Origin: Callaeas wilsoni
Lineage: Eukaryota; Chordata; Aves; Passeriformes; Callaeidae
Reading direction: 5' to 3'
Length of the DNA: 64,000 nt
Assembly (NCBI GenBank): GCA_013398955.1
Contig: VWPU01000897.1
Location: 310,001-374,000, forward strand
Below are positions 1 to 14,733 of this stretch, in pieces. A program made the translations under genes and the position numbers. The notes under the pieces are model-generated. The model was not told the DNA's origin and searched no databases. It worked only from the letters and a program-made list of their open reading frames with translations. The stretch's first letter is position 1; the number at the start of each line of letters is the position of its first letter.

Positions 1-3000
1 ACGGAATACAGATGACAATGCTGGAAAGGGTAACAAGTGAAAAACAAAATGTTTGCAGGATGGTCACATCAGCTGTTAATTCAACTGCACTTTCTTGTTC
101 TTCATAGTAAAGGATTGCCTCCTTCTTCTAGAATAAGCTGGAAAATTACAATATTGCCACTGCAGGATCTGACAAATACAATTAGGATTAAAATTATTCT
201 CACTCCAGTGACAGCCCAGCAGAAAGAACTGTGTGTATTTGGGTCACTACAAATTGGTTAAAATCAATTAGAATTGATAAGTGATAATAGAATTTCCAAA
301 GTTAGCAAAGAAGAAAACTGCAGTAAGTACAAGATTCCAATACCAAGAATATTCTGTCAAGCCCCTCTGATCCTAAGAATTCAAATCACTAAGTACCTCA
401 TTAGTTTACTTTTCGACTTCACTATATTGACTTTTATATGTCAAATTATGTACTGGTCAGGATGTTCCACACGATGCTTTAATTAATGCGTCTATAGATG
501 ACTATTTTTCAAAAGTGTTACTCAAATTAAGGTTCAAATTAGTTATAGATTTTGTGCTCTGCTTGAAATATTAGTACCATTCCAGCTGGTACTTTGCAGC
601 AAGCTCCGTTCATCAGATGTTTGATGGTTTTACAAGAAACTCCTAAATGTTCTAACATCTTATTCTGTGCTGGGGTGAATTCTGAGTCAGGTTATCATAT
701 GGAAAGCATGGAAATATTGTGCCTCCAACTGTGCAGAAGCTGGAGGAGATCGAGTCACATCACACTGACAATGAGGTCTATAACCCCAGAGTCCCTTTCC
801 TCTGTATTTTCTGTTCCCCTAATCAGCTTCAGGTGATTTTCCCCATAAAATATTTCAAAATGGCAACATTCTTAGGCTTAGGGCTGGCTATATCTGTGTA
901 GCTCCCCTTCTTCACTTCGTGCCAGGCGCATAAAGATAACCTTTGGTCAGGGTAATCTCAGTGTTTCTGCAGGGCTTTAAGTACAAGGTACAAGGGATGC
1001 AGCTCTGCAAAACTTGTCACTTAAAGCTTCCAAGTATGAAATGATCTGATGATGTGAGACATTTTGAGAGCAAACATCTTCAGTCAAGATCTGAGTGTAC
1101 AGGGTTTTCTGGGGACACTGAGGGTCCTTTAAATAATTTAGTTCACAACACAAGGACATTTTTACTTTGATTTTCTGTTTTGCTTTTGATCTCAAGTGTT
1201 TGTGTAGAAGAGAACGATGTGAAAAATACTTAACAAGGTAAGGCAAATAAGTTCATAGGTTTTATAAAAATATCTTTCTATATTGTGCAGATTCATGGTT
1301 AGCAAGACTTTACATTCAAACCATTTGAGATTGTTCAATCAAAGGCAAGACAAACCCTACTCTAATTTTTCCACACATAGAAGTAAATGCCCAGGACACT
1401 GCTTTGGAAGCTTCTATATTTACAGTCACGTTACAGACTGCATGGATAGACCTGAGAAGGTGGCAAGTACCAAAACAAGGCTCTGGCAAACTCAGTTAAA
1501 ACTTTTCCAGCCTGCACTGAAGAAACACAAAAGTGAAGCAGCAGCTGTGCCTTCCTTTGGGGATACTGAAAATGCTTCCTTTGGTTGATGCACTGGATTA
1601 ACTTCCACAGTCAGTGGAAAAAAGGAAGAGGTTCCAGTAGCTTAGTGCCATAATTTATATGCTCTGAATCCTTTGAATTGGTACCAATAACAGGAATAGT
1701 TTGAGTAACCCCAGGAGGACCAAAGAGTGCAGTTTAACAAATATTGTCCTAAACCCAAGGGAAGGCTGTGTGTGATCTGCTTTCCCCTTCACATTTGACT
1801 GGCTACAAGTAATTCTGGTGAAGAGTGCACGTAAAGCTTTCCAAATCAAGCAGCCTTACTCCATTTCCATGAAAATCATCAGCAATGTCTCTGTGTAATG
1901 ATTTAAATTTGAATGTGCTGAGATACCTGATGATTAGTAACGGTACAAATGCTAAGGCAGATACCTTCTGTGGATTAGAGTTATTTATGTATGGCATCAG
2001 TCATCATCCTCCTCACACACTCACCTTTTAAAAACCCAAAAAACCCTATGATTTCTTGTTATAAAACAAATGCTGGGGACTAAAATAGTCTGCAGTCAAT
2101 GGCCTCACTTATAGCTAGAAGTAAATAATGCTCTACAAACTCTTCTGTGGTTCACCAATATTCCCTCAAGGGATTAAGTTCCTGTAGTTACAGCCTGTCC
2201 TGAGAAAAACAAAGGAGAGCACACAGAAATGTTCTGTTGAAAGAGACTCCATGTGTGCCTTGTCAGGTGCCAGTATCATCGCTGGTCATGTGAGAGCAAC
2301 GGCTCCACTCATTTCATTTCAGCAGGAGGCAGACTGCACACCCGTAAAACATCACAGCAGGGTTACCCGGCCTCAGCATACAGGGGACGAGTGTCACTGC
2401 AGCACGGATCACTGCTGCACACACGCAAGATGAAAAATTAATGCCTTAGGTCAAAAAAGGAAACTACCACAGAATGGAGCATTCCAGGAATAGCTCTCAT
2501 ACTGAGATTCAAATTCATCAAATAACAAGACTTTTTGGAGATGCAGATAGAAGTAGATGACAAATCAAATTAAGATTCCTAAAAGTGTGCAGCTTATTCC
2601 TGGAAAAACACATAATTTCAAATAAAAAGCAAAGTGTTATGCAGCAAAACTAAAATAGTAGATAATATTTTCTTGCTGTTATGTCTTTATTTTGAAATAA
2701 TATTCATCGTTATCTCTACAAAGTCATGGAACCACAGCTCTACCTCAGACTGCAGAAGAGAGAAAAAAAATTAATCTTTTGGATGGAAGTTAAACCTCCA
2801 AGGTAAAGATTTGTAAAATCCTAACAAAAAAAATTACATATATTAAATGCAGTATTCTATACTGCAATAACTTCTAGCAGAATAATTAAAAATGTTTCCC
2901 TTTTTACCTCTATTCAAAGCAGTATGAAAGCAAAAGGAAGTTTTATCTGCAGGAAAAGTGACAGTGCCAGTTATGTTTCAACTGAACCTGCAACAATGCT

Positions 3001-6000
3001 TAATAGCCTCTAAAATGTACTAGACATTTGTCAAAATGAACAGCCTGGGCTTAAGACAAAATGACAATGCTGGAGTTATTTGGAAAGCACTGGAGACTAT
3101 AAGCATATGTTCTGAGAGTATTAAACAGTAAGAATGCTTTGGAAGAGGTTTCACAAATATTCGAAAATATAATTATGCAAAAAAAGCCCCCAAAACACAA
3201 GCCTCAGACTCAAAATCATGTCCGCTCTTACTCGATCAATCTAAATCACGCAGTATCCCACGTGAAATGGAACCCAATCTCTTCATCTAATTGCTATGAT
3301 AATTATCCTCAGATACTGGAAGAGCAGAAACAGTGCATCTGTGAAGGAATTCAGTGCTGTATCACATAACATAATTCTGTTAAAAAAGAATAGCCTCAGT
3401 ATGTAGGAGACAGTAAATGTGTGTTTATCTAGCTGTGTATGGGAAATGCATTTTTAGTAAACTTTAAGAAGATCAAAACACCCAAAAATATGTGTCTAAA
3501 TAAGAGAAAATATTAAATAATGACATATTGTCATGGGTTGCTATCATATGTTGTAAAATAAATAGTAAGGTAATGGAGTACAAACTAGCGAAGCACAAAA
3601 ATTCATCTTTCTTTGGAGTCATATTCAAACAAATTAAAATAGATTATTTCAATTATATACAACATGTCTAAGGTTGGAAGTTCCTCTTTCTGGAAACTCC
3701 CGCTCTTACATTAAATATTGAATATATTCATAGTTTTCCATTTGCTACTTAATTCAACTAATTAAAAACAAACAATCACCATCTTTTGGAGGATCCAAGG
3801 AAGCATTTATTGATAAACACACCAGGCCATTAGGAGTTTCTATCCAAATGGACTTTGATCAACGTAATTCAAGCACAGCTTTATAAATATTGTTCTTAGC
3901 CACTTCTGCAGTTAAGTGACCAGACTCGTATCAGAATGCTGCCTTCTCCTCCATGGAGAGATGTTGGCTGTGGTTTTTTATTACGTCTCCAGGACATTCA
4001 AGTTCAGTGATTAAACAGCAAATTTCTGTAACTCCCTTACTCTTGTCTTGACAACACATTTTGCTCTGCTCGTCCCTGTTCAGAAAATTGCCGCAAAAAT
4101 CACCCCCTACAGGTTTTTGCATCCCACTTTTCTCTCCTTTTTCCTACTTTATACTGTCAAATACAAGCCCCTTGTCTTCCTGAGAGCTGCTTGTGGTCTA
4201 CCCGAGCTCACTTCCCTCAGCATTCTACCAGCTCTCCTCTCCCTAGCTGGCTTCAAACACCAACCCTCATTACCACCTTTCCAGTTGGGCATTTTTGTGC
4301 TTCCCTGCTTCATAAGTATCTGAAGAAGAATTTCATTATCCCTACTGAGAAGCTCCTTCACCTTCCATCAAGCCTGCACAAATGATTTTAAAAAGTCAAT
4401 TCTCAGCTAAGATTGTAGACACTGCACTGTCCAATGACAACTCATTGACTCTGCATGCACCTGTGGGAGCCAAAATGGGCTGTAAGTGCATTTTTGGGGA
4501 AGTTCTTGTGGTAGCTTTTAAACAGCACTTAGATATAACAGGTTTCTCTTCTACCATTAGAGCATTTGGCTAATATAAGTAACACAATGACCAAAATATG
4601 GCAAGGGTAGTATTTTATAATCTATTTTCTTAGTATTGATATATCTCTCAAGAATATCACTGTTGGGGTTTTTTTCCTGCCAAACACAAAGCATCTGGCT
4701 TCTCACCTTTGTTACGATTACTCAACCCTGCTAACACAAGCCATCATTCCTCCAGCAGTGATCAGTTTGCATGATCTGAGTATCTTCTCAAAGAAACCTC
4801 CTGTTAAATATGAAATTTTCAACTCTTTTCCCCCTTCAGCTGCTGGCTGAATCAATACTGTAATAGATGTACTCTCATTTAAAAAAACCGTTTTAACTCT
4901 TGACACTTCAATTGGCCAAACAAATGCAGACAGTTCAAGTTCCTTCTTGTCAAGCCCAGTTCCACAAAACTGCTGACCCTATAAAGGCCGACATTCCTTG
5001 AGCTATTTTGTGATCTTCCCTCATTAACCTCCAGGCTACCAATTTATATAAAGTTAAGTTCAGCCACAACGGATAAGATCAGTTTGAACTGTTTCATTGT
5101 TTGAATAATCCGGGCAGATCTTTTTCACTTCTTGCTACAATACCATTTCGATGTCCTTGGAGGGGCTAAGACTGCTAAAGACCTTTTAATGTAAAACATG
5201 GAACTCCTTTAATTAATATTCCAGTCTTGCCAGAGACTCTGTGGGCTATCCTGCTGATATATGGAGGGATGTACAGAAATATTTTTGAAAAATCTTACTT
5301 TACAACTTAAAAGTAGCAACACTGACTGCATTTTAATCTAATCCATGTGAAATTGAGAAGAAAAAAATAGATTTTGACTTTTCCATTACCAACAAGGTAT
5401 TTGATGAAATTCACCCAAAGTTTAGGAAATGTACAAACAACCACTCGTTCTTCTGCCTCAGCAAAGCATTTTAAATTTACCAATCATGTCAAAAGCTATT
5501 CATGTGCCATTAAATTTTATCAGAATTTGTTATGTGTTTCACAGCTCTGAAGTTGTTCAGACAATGTGTCTCTGTTTGCACAATGTTTCTTGGCTTTGCT
5601 GCCACCTGCAGCAAGACACAGAATGAAGGCCCAGTAAAGATATTTCTGTCCTAATTTGCATCATTTGTTTCAAGTCCCTCTTCATTACCCAAATGTACTC
5701 AAAGTTTATGAGAAAGTAATAGCAAAGCATGACTTCTAAACTAATCCAGACCATTCAAAATAATAAAATGCTCTGTGATTAAAAAAAAGGAAAAAGAATG
5801 TATTGGGAGACTGATATGCCCATTTATTTCATTAGACCAAAAAAGGACTTGAAATCATGTGGAACCAAAACATCTATACCTATATATTTAGACTTTTCAA
5901 ACCATCATTTCCCCATTCAAATTTCTAAATACTAAAAAATAGAATGGTAAGGAGCTTTATTATGCACTTAAGTTTCTTTTAAAGTAGAAAAAAAAATTCT

Positions 6001-6161
6001 CAAGACTTTCTTTCTTTCTTGGGGGTTTTTGCATGTGGTCATTTTTGTTACCTTTTCTACAATAACAAATATAAACTTGCCATCACTGTCTTTGAATATC
6101 CAGCTCAAAACTAAAAATAAATGCTTAGCTGGATGACCTACTCAAATATGGCTAATTAGAA
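1..6161. other. Intron stretch with a CpG-enriched patch
   Basis: Nothing coding is supported here. The stretch is AT-rich, with many short A and T runs. The only compositional standouts are the CpG-enriched patch at 2251-2440 (listed separately) and a pyrimidine-rich stretch around 4130-4330 on the plus strand. I see no tRNA, hairpin RNA or recognisable repeat. Confidence 0.6.
2251..2440. other. CpG-enriched patch in intron 3
   Basis: About 190 bases hold seven CpG dinucleotides, while the surrounding kilobases have very few. Two overlapping plus-strand frames of 60-62 codons are open through it but encode nothing I recognise. It is too short for a CpG island. It could be a decayed GC-rich repeat or a small regulatory element; nothing in the sequence decides between these. 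Confidence 0.4.
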
Positions 6162-6212
6162 CAGTTCAGTGGGATGGGAACTACAACAATCATCTAGTCC
6201 AACTTCTAGGTA
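6162..6212 (-). mobile_element. CR1 LINE 3'-end scrap
   Basis: The short string around gggatgggaactacaacaa, then tcatctagtccaact, matches the antisense of the CR1 3' region (the AAGGGACCT...GATCATCTAGTCCAACT pattern). Only about 50 bases are recognisable, and both flanks fall away into unique DNA. The sense strand is minus. It is old or truncated, and the call rests on memory of the CR1 consensus. Confidence 0.5.
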
Positions 6213-9200
6213 TGTACTTCTGAAAAATACCAATGATACGTGTATATCTTTTTAACCATGAAGTCACAAGTAAAATCTTTATAATGATAGAGGGATTTAT
6301 ATGTTAAGTCCAATTGGAACAAAAATTAAGACTGTTACAAATTAAAAACAGATGGTCCAAGCATTAGGGTGGTTTTCACTGGCATCAATTAGAAAGTAAG
6401 ATGTTTCCTTTTTCTCAAAGACTATCATTTGTGGCTTTCAATGTGGAAAGCAACCAGCTTGAGTGAAAGAAAAGCAACATATCAAGTTATCACTGAAAGA
6501 GACAACAGCCTTGTAGAGTTTGCCAAGATTTCTGTCTCTTTTATGAAAAGTCTACTGGTCTTCTCGGTCATGATAAAAAAACCCCTCCATTTCTTGTCAA
6601 ATTCTCTTGGTTTTTTTAACTCAACTTGAATAATAACTCAGTTTTTGAAGTGGCCTTGTAAGAGCTGGATGCCACTTTACATCACTGTCCTAATTTACAA
6701 AGCAATTTATATGAAGCAATCTTCATATTGGGTCACTTGTGTCCCTTCAAGCAATGCAGAGGACAAATTTCAAGTTATGGTATCCAAGACCAAAAACTCC
6801 AGTTACAAAACAAGTTTCTCTCCTTGGGAAATACTGGCATCTGCCATTTTAACAATAATTCCCTTATAAGCCCCTCTATTTCAAAATCCTACCATGAACA
6901 GCTCCATCAGAAGAAAGCTCTACAAACCAAAGCCTGGGAAAAGAAATGCCAAAAACTGAACGCATCTTCTAATAATTTCAGTACTGCTGTCGATAGGGAA
7001 TGAGAAGCATAAGTAAAATGATGAAGGAAACCAGTAAAATGTTCTAAGATACTCTCCTTCTGTGCATTCTGTCATATTAGAGACTTATTTTTGGCATGTT
7101 TGTCCTAGCACCTAAAATAAAGTTTGCATCCCCACATGACAGAAAGATAATTTAGTTCAGTACCTACACCTGTTCACTGACTGAGCCCATGCAGTTGCAC
7201 AGTGGTTCTTGCCAGATTAATTTATCCTGTGCAACTTTTACTGAGGGGAAGAGGAAAACCTCCAGCTTCATTTAGAGGTCTTCCACAGCAGCTTCTTTTT
7301 TACTGGACACATGAGTTAATGATGACATTTAGTTAAATATTTTTCTTCTACACTAACCTCTGTCAAAAAGATGACTTCTAAGGACAACAGAGAGTGAGGC
7401 CTTTGGCTGCATCCAGCATTCTGAACTGCCTTAGAAGTTTACACCTTTAAAATACTGCTCAAAGAACCTGGCTGAGGTTGTGATCCTACTGGGCTCGGTA
7501 CCACACAAGTTTAAACGAAAATATGAGATCCACGCTCCAAAGCCTTTGTGAACTCATCCTCTCCAAAGATAATAAAACTCTTTGGCAGCAAATCCAGATT
7601 TGGTTTCAAGCTACAATAAAAAGAAACTTCAGATGATCTTCTCTTTGGTGTCACACAATGAACTCCTGTCAAGTGATGAACAGCAGAGCTTCAGAAATAA
7701 TGAAAAGGGAAAAGAGACCAGAAAACTCAGCACTGAATCTGGATTTTTCATCCCGAAAATTCCATGATGCAGACTGAAGGGGGAGACCTGTTGCTTCAAT
7801 GGAAACACGCTGAGATGGGAGAGGGCAGAGTCCGAACAGTATCTTCCCTGCTGGGCCTGTGGAGACCATCCCAGAAGGAGTCAATAAATAGAGGAACTGC
7901 TGTTCCCTTGGGATCCTCATGCAGCTGCTCCTCACACCAGTGATGCCCTGCTAGCACCAGCCTTGCTTGGGCTGGGCAGAGGTGTGAGCTGCATGCTCAC
8001 CTAAACTCTCCCTAAATGAATGAGTGAAGGTTTCAAAATTAACTTGAATGCACACACTCAGAATAATGGCACTTTGATTACGGCTGGTAACCTCTAACCC
8101 AGCCATAATCCTGGTTTATGAAAAAGTTCATTCCTTGAAATTACAAAGGAAAATTTCGACTGGGAACCAGTGCAAGAGAAGTGAGAAATGGAAACAAAAC
8201 CTGACCTCATTTCCTGCAGATATTGAGGAATTATGCCTCCTTTAGAAAACATGAGGAATATTTAATTTGCAAGAAGACAAAAATGTGTAGAGTTCAAGTT
8301 CTACTACCAGACAAAGACTGAAGATGTTCTGAAATGATTTCTTTTGTTCCTTTCTAAGTATTAGAAAATACAGAGTTAAGAAATGAAGAATGAAGGTGTT
8401 CTTTTTTTGTCTCAGAAATGTCACTTTTCCAAAGAGTGCTGATTTTATTTTTAGGGTCGCTTCAGTCAAGAGACCTTAATAGAAAGAAACACAGCTATGG
8501 AAAACTGTATCCAGGCATCCTTCATATTTCAAAGCAAAATGGTATAGAATGAAAGAAAAAAAAAATAAACCTCTTGCTTGCCACACTCTTTTTATTTTGT
8601 GTCTCAATGGGAAGAGAATGACAGATGGAAGTATAAAGTGTGTTTACTCCTATCGGGCCTTTGATGTGCAAATGCTTGTTCTGAAAGAATGAGAAACTCG
8701 CTGACCAGCAGACATCCCCTCAGAAGAGGAGCATCACAACCTGAGGGAGGAGAGAGAGAAACACGCCTTGGCAAATGCATTATGAACACTGACTATGGCA
8801 AGTTCTGCCACAACGCTCTCCCAAGGGAATTGTTATGTTTTGAAATGTAATGTCCTGACAATATTTATAGGTAAAGAGTGAAATATCTCAGGGGTGCTGC
8901 TAATAAGTAAAATACATTCATTCATTTGTTCCTATTTTTAAATCTCACAAATATGCCTGCTGTAATTCTGCAGTGAAGCCAAAACAGTTTTCAAATGCAC
9001 TCACAACCTGTTTTCCACATGTAAAAAAACCAGTTTTGGGCCCTTTCCACCCTGCTACAGAACAGTTTGGATGCAGAACAAATGCTCCGAGAATGTCAGA
9101 GTACAGCAGTGTAGTAATATTTCAGACCAAATAAAAACTACTTTAAGAAATGTAGCAAGGGTTAAACAATATCATTTTTAAGCTGATGATTTTAACAGGG

Positions 9201-12200
9201 TATTAAGCAAGATTACTAAGGTGGTAAAGCTCAAAACAATACCACTGACCTCCTGTATACTCAATATATTCAAACTGCACAGTCTAGTGATTTTAAAAAT
9301 ATTTTTAAGGATTCATTGCATTTTCCCACTGTCACTAGCACAGAAGTCTAATGAAGAGAAATACTTGGAGGTTTCTTTCAGGTTATTCCTTTTTCGAGAT
9401 ACCTACCACAGCTAATTGCTCAAAGTAGAATTGATATCATGCAATTCTCTCAGGCACAAGTCCTTTTTGAGAAAAAGAGCTACGTATTATTATTTCAATA
9501 GCTTTATCATGGACTTTTCTCAGGCATGACAGCCATTATAACCATTTGATTGTTCCTCAGAACGCCCATGGTTTATATCTCTGCTGTAGCTCTCTTGAAA
9601 AACAAAATAAACCCCCCAACAAACAAAAATCCCATAAAAGTCAACAAGAAAGCACAATCTCACTCCCTTCAGAAAGGGAAAACAAAGTAGCTGCAGAAAG
9701 ACCCAGGAGAATCTATGTGGAAAAGTAAAACTGCTGATGTTCTCAACATTAAAGCAAAAAAATAAACACTACTTGAGGATCTTTACTGTTACTGCCACTC
9801 ACTTCTCCATTAACAGCAGAGTTTCACTGTGCCCTTGTCCTTAGTTTTCAGGTTAAATTGCTCAGCTGCTACTATTAACACTCAGGTGAAGAGGGATAAG
9901 GTGTAGGTATAAAGAGCCAATCAAATACCAATTACTTAAATTGCTTCCGTAGTAACTATGCTGTGGGCTTTTTTGGATGCAGGCAACTGTAAAAATTACT
10001 GAAGACAGAGATTTAGTCAAAATCAATAGCTTGTGTTATAGCCACTAAGCCTCCAGTTCTTTCAGGTTTACCTAATTTATTCCTAAAGTGTAGCAAAGTC
10101 CATAAATCAGAAACAAAGATAAGTTTTACAGGTTTCTCTTGAAGGAAAATCTTTTATTATACAATTCCTTTTCTAACTAGCTGTAAATATTACTGTCCCA
10201 TAGATTCCACCATTGCTTGTTATTTCTTACAAATTATATTATTTTTATTGCTAAGAAGACTGGATACTACTTCAGGGAAAAAATAAACCAGAACACCCCA
10301 ACTACAACTCGCAAACAACAATAACCAGAAAAACCTTTGAGAATTTGAGAACTTTGAAATGAGAGCCTTCACAATGTGGATAAAATTACTTCTTTGTGAT
10401 CACGAAATTGCAGCTTTCACAAGACATTTACAACGCAATAGTTCCCAGCAACATGTAAAAGAGTCAGTTCCACATTTAAGAATCTCTGCTACGTGGATTT
10501 CAGGACCAGAGATGCTGCCTGGTCATATCTGATAGAATCTACCAGCAGAGATTTCAGGTGCTGAAGTGCTTGCAGACCTTGCTTGGACAGTGCAGCACTG
10601 GCAAAAAGAGGTGAAAAGACTGGTAAATGACTAAAAGGCATGTTGATAATACAAAAGAACTTAGGCAGTGGTACAAGAATGGTAAGATATCAAAGAGTAT
10701 TTAATCTGTAGATCTTTCCCCTTACAATGTTGTCACACAAATTTACTCCAATTTAACACTCATGGGATAAGAGCAATCTCAAGGCTGCCTTTTAAAATGA
10801 TGTGCTTAGTTTGGGATCATTAGACTAGGCAATGCATTTTATGAAATCATATCATTTTATCCATGGACAGCTTGCTCACATTTTTAAATTTATAGTTTAA
10901 AAAAAGAGATTACTTCTCTCTATAGGCTATGGTGAGTAGCATGACCTGTATTTTTTAAACAGCCAAATATGTCCACAGAGAGCAATCTCAAAATTGCTTG
11001 CAGATTTTTACAGTTATATTGTCATTACATCTTTTGAAACAGCTATCTTGAGCATGAGTGGGTTGTTGGAGAATTTATTGTCATTTAGTCAGGCCACCTC
11101 CTCTCTTAGAGGAAGAATTCAGTTTAAGCAAGTTTTCTCTCTTCACAGGAGTTTGTGTTATGGCATTTTTAGATTTAAACACATCATGAAGTTATTTCTA
11201 AGTTTAAAAATGTCACAATTCATCTGCATGTGTCAGATCCCTAGCATAAAACAGTCTGAACTCTTAGACTAGATTTTTCTGGCAACTTTGCCTCATATAT
11301 TGCACATTTTTACTTAAACAAACCAACAAACAAAGCACCCAACAAAGTCTATGGAGAAGTGCCACATAAGTACTACATCACAATAGTGGAGGATTATGGA
11401 GCTATAAAGTTGATGACTAGATTTTTTTCTCCTGATTATGTTTGCACAAATGTATTAACAATTACTTAGCCAAACACTGACTTGTTTCTGATTTGCATTA
11501 CTTTAATGGAAATTAGTTACTATTTTCCTTTGGAAACTACAAACCTTTCACTCATTATCCCCAAACTGCACCATCAACCCGTCTCCAAATTAATTTTAAA
11601 AGTCTCATCAGGATCAGAACCCAGAGCTGCTAATGATTAAATGGCCTGATATTGAAAATTCTGAGTTTAGTGTGTAGTATTTCCATGAGCACAAATCAGC
11701 ATTTATAACTGAAAGTTCTAAACAACCCCTGAAAAGTTCACAGACCAGAAGTAGTATATTTCAGTAATTATTTGCAAGTCTACCTCATCTCTAACCTGAG
11801 AGAAATGCATGATTTGTTTTATACAGCCCTGTATCACCTCACTCCTGCTCTCAGATTAATCCTGATTAATAATGATTTCTTGCCTCTTCCTGCATTTTTA
11901 ATTCTAAAATTGGTTCTGCCAGCTGACCAGACATGATTGCAAAATTTGGTGTTGGTTACAAACAGGTTGGGACACAACAGTTAATAAATAAACACATCCG
12001 TTGCTTAGAAAAGAAGGGTGCAAATAACTTTTTCCCAGCTAATCTGAGCCACTGATCAAAAGGAAAATCTAAGGAAGTTCAGCAAGAAAAGCACAGCCAG
12101 CCTCCCACAGACTGACCAGGAGCCCTCCAGAGATATCAACCAGTGCAAAGCACTAAAATAATCTCTGTAATGGGATTTTGCCAATGTGGTGGCCATTTCC

Positions 12201-12371
12201 TCTGGGATATTAACAATATATACAGACTTCATCCTCTTCTGCTATAATTGTTTAGCCGTTTTTCAGTTAATCGGTGTAGTTTGAGGGCCTTTCACTAAAT
12301 ATTTGGATTTTCATGAATTATTAAAAAGTTTCAAACGTGAAATTTGATTTCAAAATTTTAGTCACCTGATC

Positions 12372-12475
12372 TACTTAGAAAAACAACGTAGCCCACACAA
12401 CCCAAAAAACTAAGTCAAATACTTAAAAGAAAAAAACCCCACAAAAACCTACACACGAACACCTCAAACACCAAA
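12372..12475. repeat. A/C-rich low-complexity tract
   Basis: About 100 bases are nearly free of G on the plus strand and are built from A runs joined by C runs (for example gaaaaaaaccccac-like steps). Similar short A-run/C-run motifs recur elsewhere in the window. This pattern is common in bird introns and could be a degenerate poly-A tail or simple slippage. Confidence 0.5.
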
Positions 12476-14720
12476 TACTAATCCCTTGTGATTAGAATCT
12501 GATTTTCTGACAAAAGTTAAGCATTTTGCATGATTGCAGTAAAGACAAAAAAAGAAAAAAAGAAATCCAACATATCCAAAAACCTTTTAAATAGGATTTT
12601 TTAATTTTCTATACTACACTAAGAATCTGTAACTTTTTTTATTTTGCAGCATCAGTTTACTTAATGCTTGGTAAGGAAAGACTATAGAAGGAAAAAAAAA
12701 ATCTAACCAATCTAAATTTTCCTCCAGAACTTCCTTTTGAAGAGAATTCAGGTCTTTATTAAGAATTGAAACAGACATTTTGCAAAATGAAATTCATTCA
12801 CTTACTGACATGGTTTAACAACTTGCTAATTGCAGTAACTGGGTATATAGTATTAAACAACTGAGATAAACAGGCAAAATTATAATTTCTAGTTTGCAAA
12901 GAAATACACACAGAAGCAATCAAATGTATTATTAATGTACTGCATGTCAAAGAATCCCTATTCAGATCTTGAAAAGAAAAAAAATGTACATTTCCTCATA
13001 ATCTGGGATTTGCCTTTCCTGGTATCCTAAATGCTACAAAGCAACCCTGTCTCCAGGCATTCCCCTTGGACTCTCCACAGGGTCTTTACCACCTCCTGAC
13101 TTTTTACCTTCTTTTATTTTTTCCCGCTAAACTTGGTGGAAAACTTATTCTGCCTTAAAATAAAAAAAATGCTTTTACATATTTTATTCCAGTCTCTCAC
13201 CTCCCAACAATTCCACACTTGAGTTCCTGCTATCCTTATGGAGGCACCTTGAACACACACTTGTGTAAGTATTAAATTACATTAAAAAACGGTGGTTTCT
13301 CAAATATTGATTAAAAATAATTGCAAGAAAAAATCGTAACAAGCAAATATGATGAGGACTATTACCACAAGCATGACCTATAAATATTCACCAACTGAAA
13401 TATGTACTTCAGGACACTCTAATATTCATTAAATTTGGGAAGAGTTGTCTGCCTATCCTTCCCCACCAATTTCTTTGTAAACTGCCAATATACACAGATG
13501 CTGGTATGTAAAATTCCTGCACATATTGAAATAACTCTTTAATATGATTTTTCAGTTCTTCCATCTTGACTACTCAGTTTCTCCTTGAAGCTTGGTTTAC
13601 AGTAAAATGGAAATCTACATTTTGACTCTGCATAAAAGATAGACTGCTATTAAACTCACTGTTCCACAGGGACTTTATTAGGGCTGCTACAGAACTGTGC
13701 ATCATTTTAATTAGAATTAACACTTTCATCTTGTTTATGAATATATGTAAGATAAGCTTTGAAATATTTAGCATCTGGGAATACAGTCAAGCTGTCACAG
13801 CAAAATTAAGACATTTCACATACATAACTATTATTATATAATAGCCAGATCCCAAGTAACTAAACATTCATTGTTAGCATTTGGAGTATAATCTCTCTAC
13901 GCATACATTTCCATGTCCTTTGGGAATTTATTCACGCTTTGATCAGTATCCCTTTGAAGCAACTTTTCTTTAAAGAGAGACATTTCAAGTGCAGTCCTTG
14001 ACTGTGTTAGATGTTTCCCTGGTAGGTATGAGACCTGTTTTACATAATTTATTCTGCTGTTAGCACACATATCCCTAGATACACAGCTAGAACAGCACAA
14101 GCTCACTGCAGCAGGTTGCTTCCCAAGGATCACCTTCCCTTGCTGGGATATTTACTTTGCAGGATAGAAAGATTCATAGAAGTGACTGTTCAGTAGGCCA
14201 CCATCTCCAGGTCAGCCACCTCTTGTGAACTCAAGGTTCTTCCCAGCAGAATATTCTCCTATGATCTGATGGGACTCCTAAAGTAAAATTAAGGGGGGTG
14301 GAAGATAATCCAAACAAAAAAAATCCCACAAATCCCTTCAAGAGGGAACTTTCAGTACATCAATTAAAACACTGGGACTGTGAGACATGCCAAACAGTAA
14401 ATCTTTATTAATTTAGATCTAGAGTTTCTTCCTCAGATTCTGGCATCCAAAACTAAGGTAGCAGCTGGCATTTTGGAATTCCAGTTACTGATCCTTTCTT
14501 CCTGCCAAGAGACCTGCAAGAGTCTTTAAGCAACAGTCCAGCTTAGAAGCCATCCATTGCTGTAAATGACTCCAAAAGTTGCTCTTGGAACTACTCAAGA
14601 TGGAAGAATCTCTAACTGGTACCTCTCCTTTCATGGGGGTTCTGCTTCCTCTCCCTCTTCTCTTATATAAAGGTGTCACTCATAAATTTTACCATTAACA
14701 ATACTGCCTTTGCCATTCAA

Positions 14721-14733
14721 TTTTTTTTTTTTT
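14721..14733. repeat. Poly-T run of 13
   Basis: This is an uninterrupted homopolymer of 13 T inside intron 3. No retrocopy body is recognisable next to it, so simple slippage is the likeliest origin. Confidence 0.8.
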
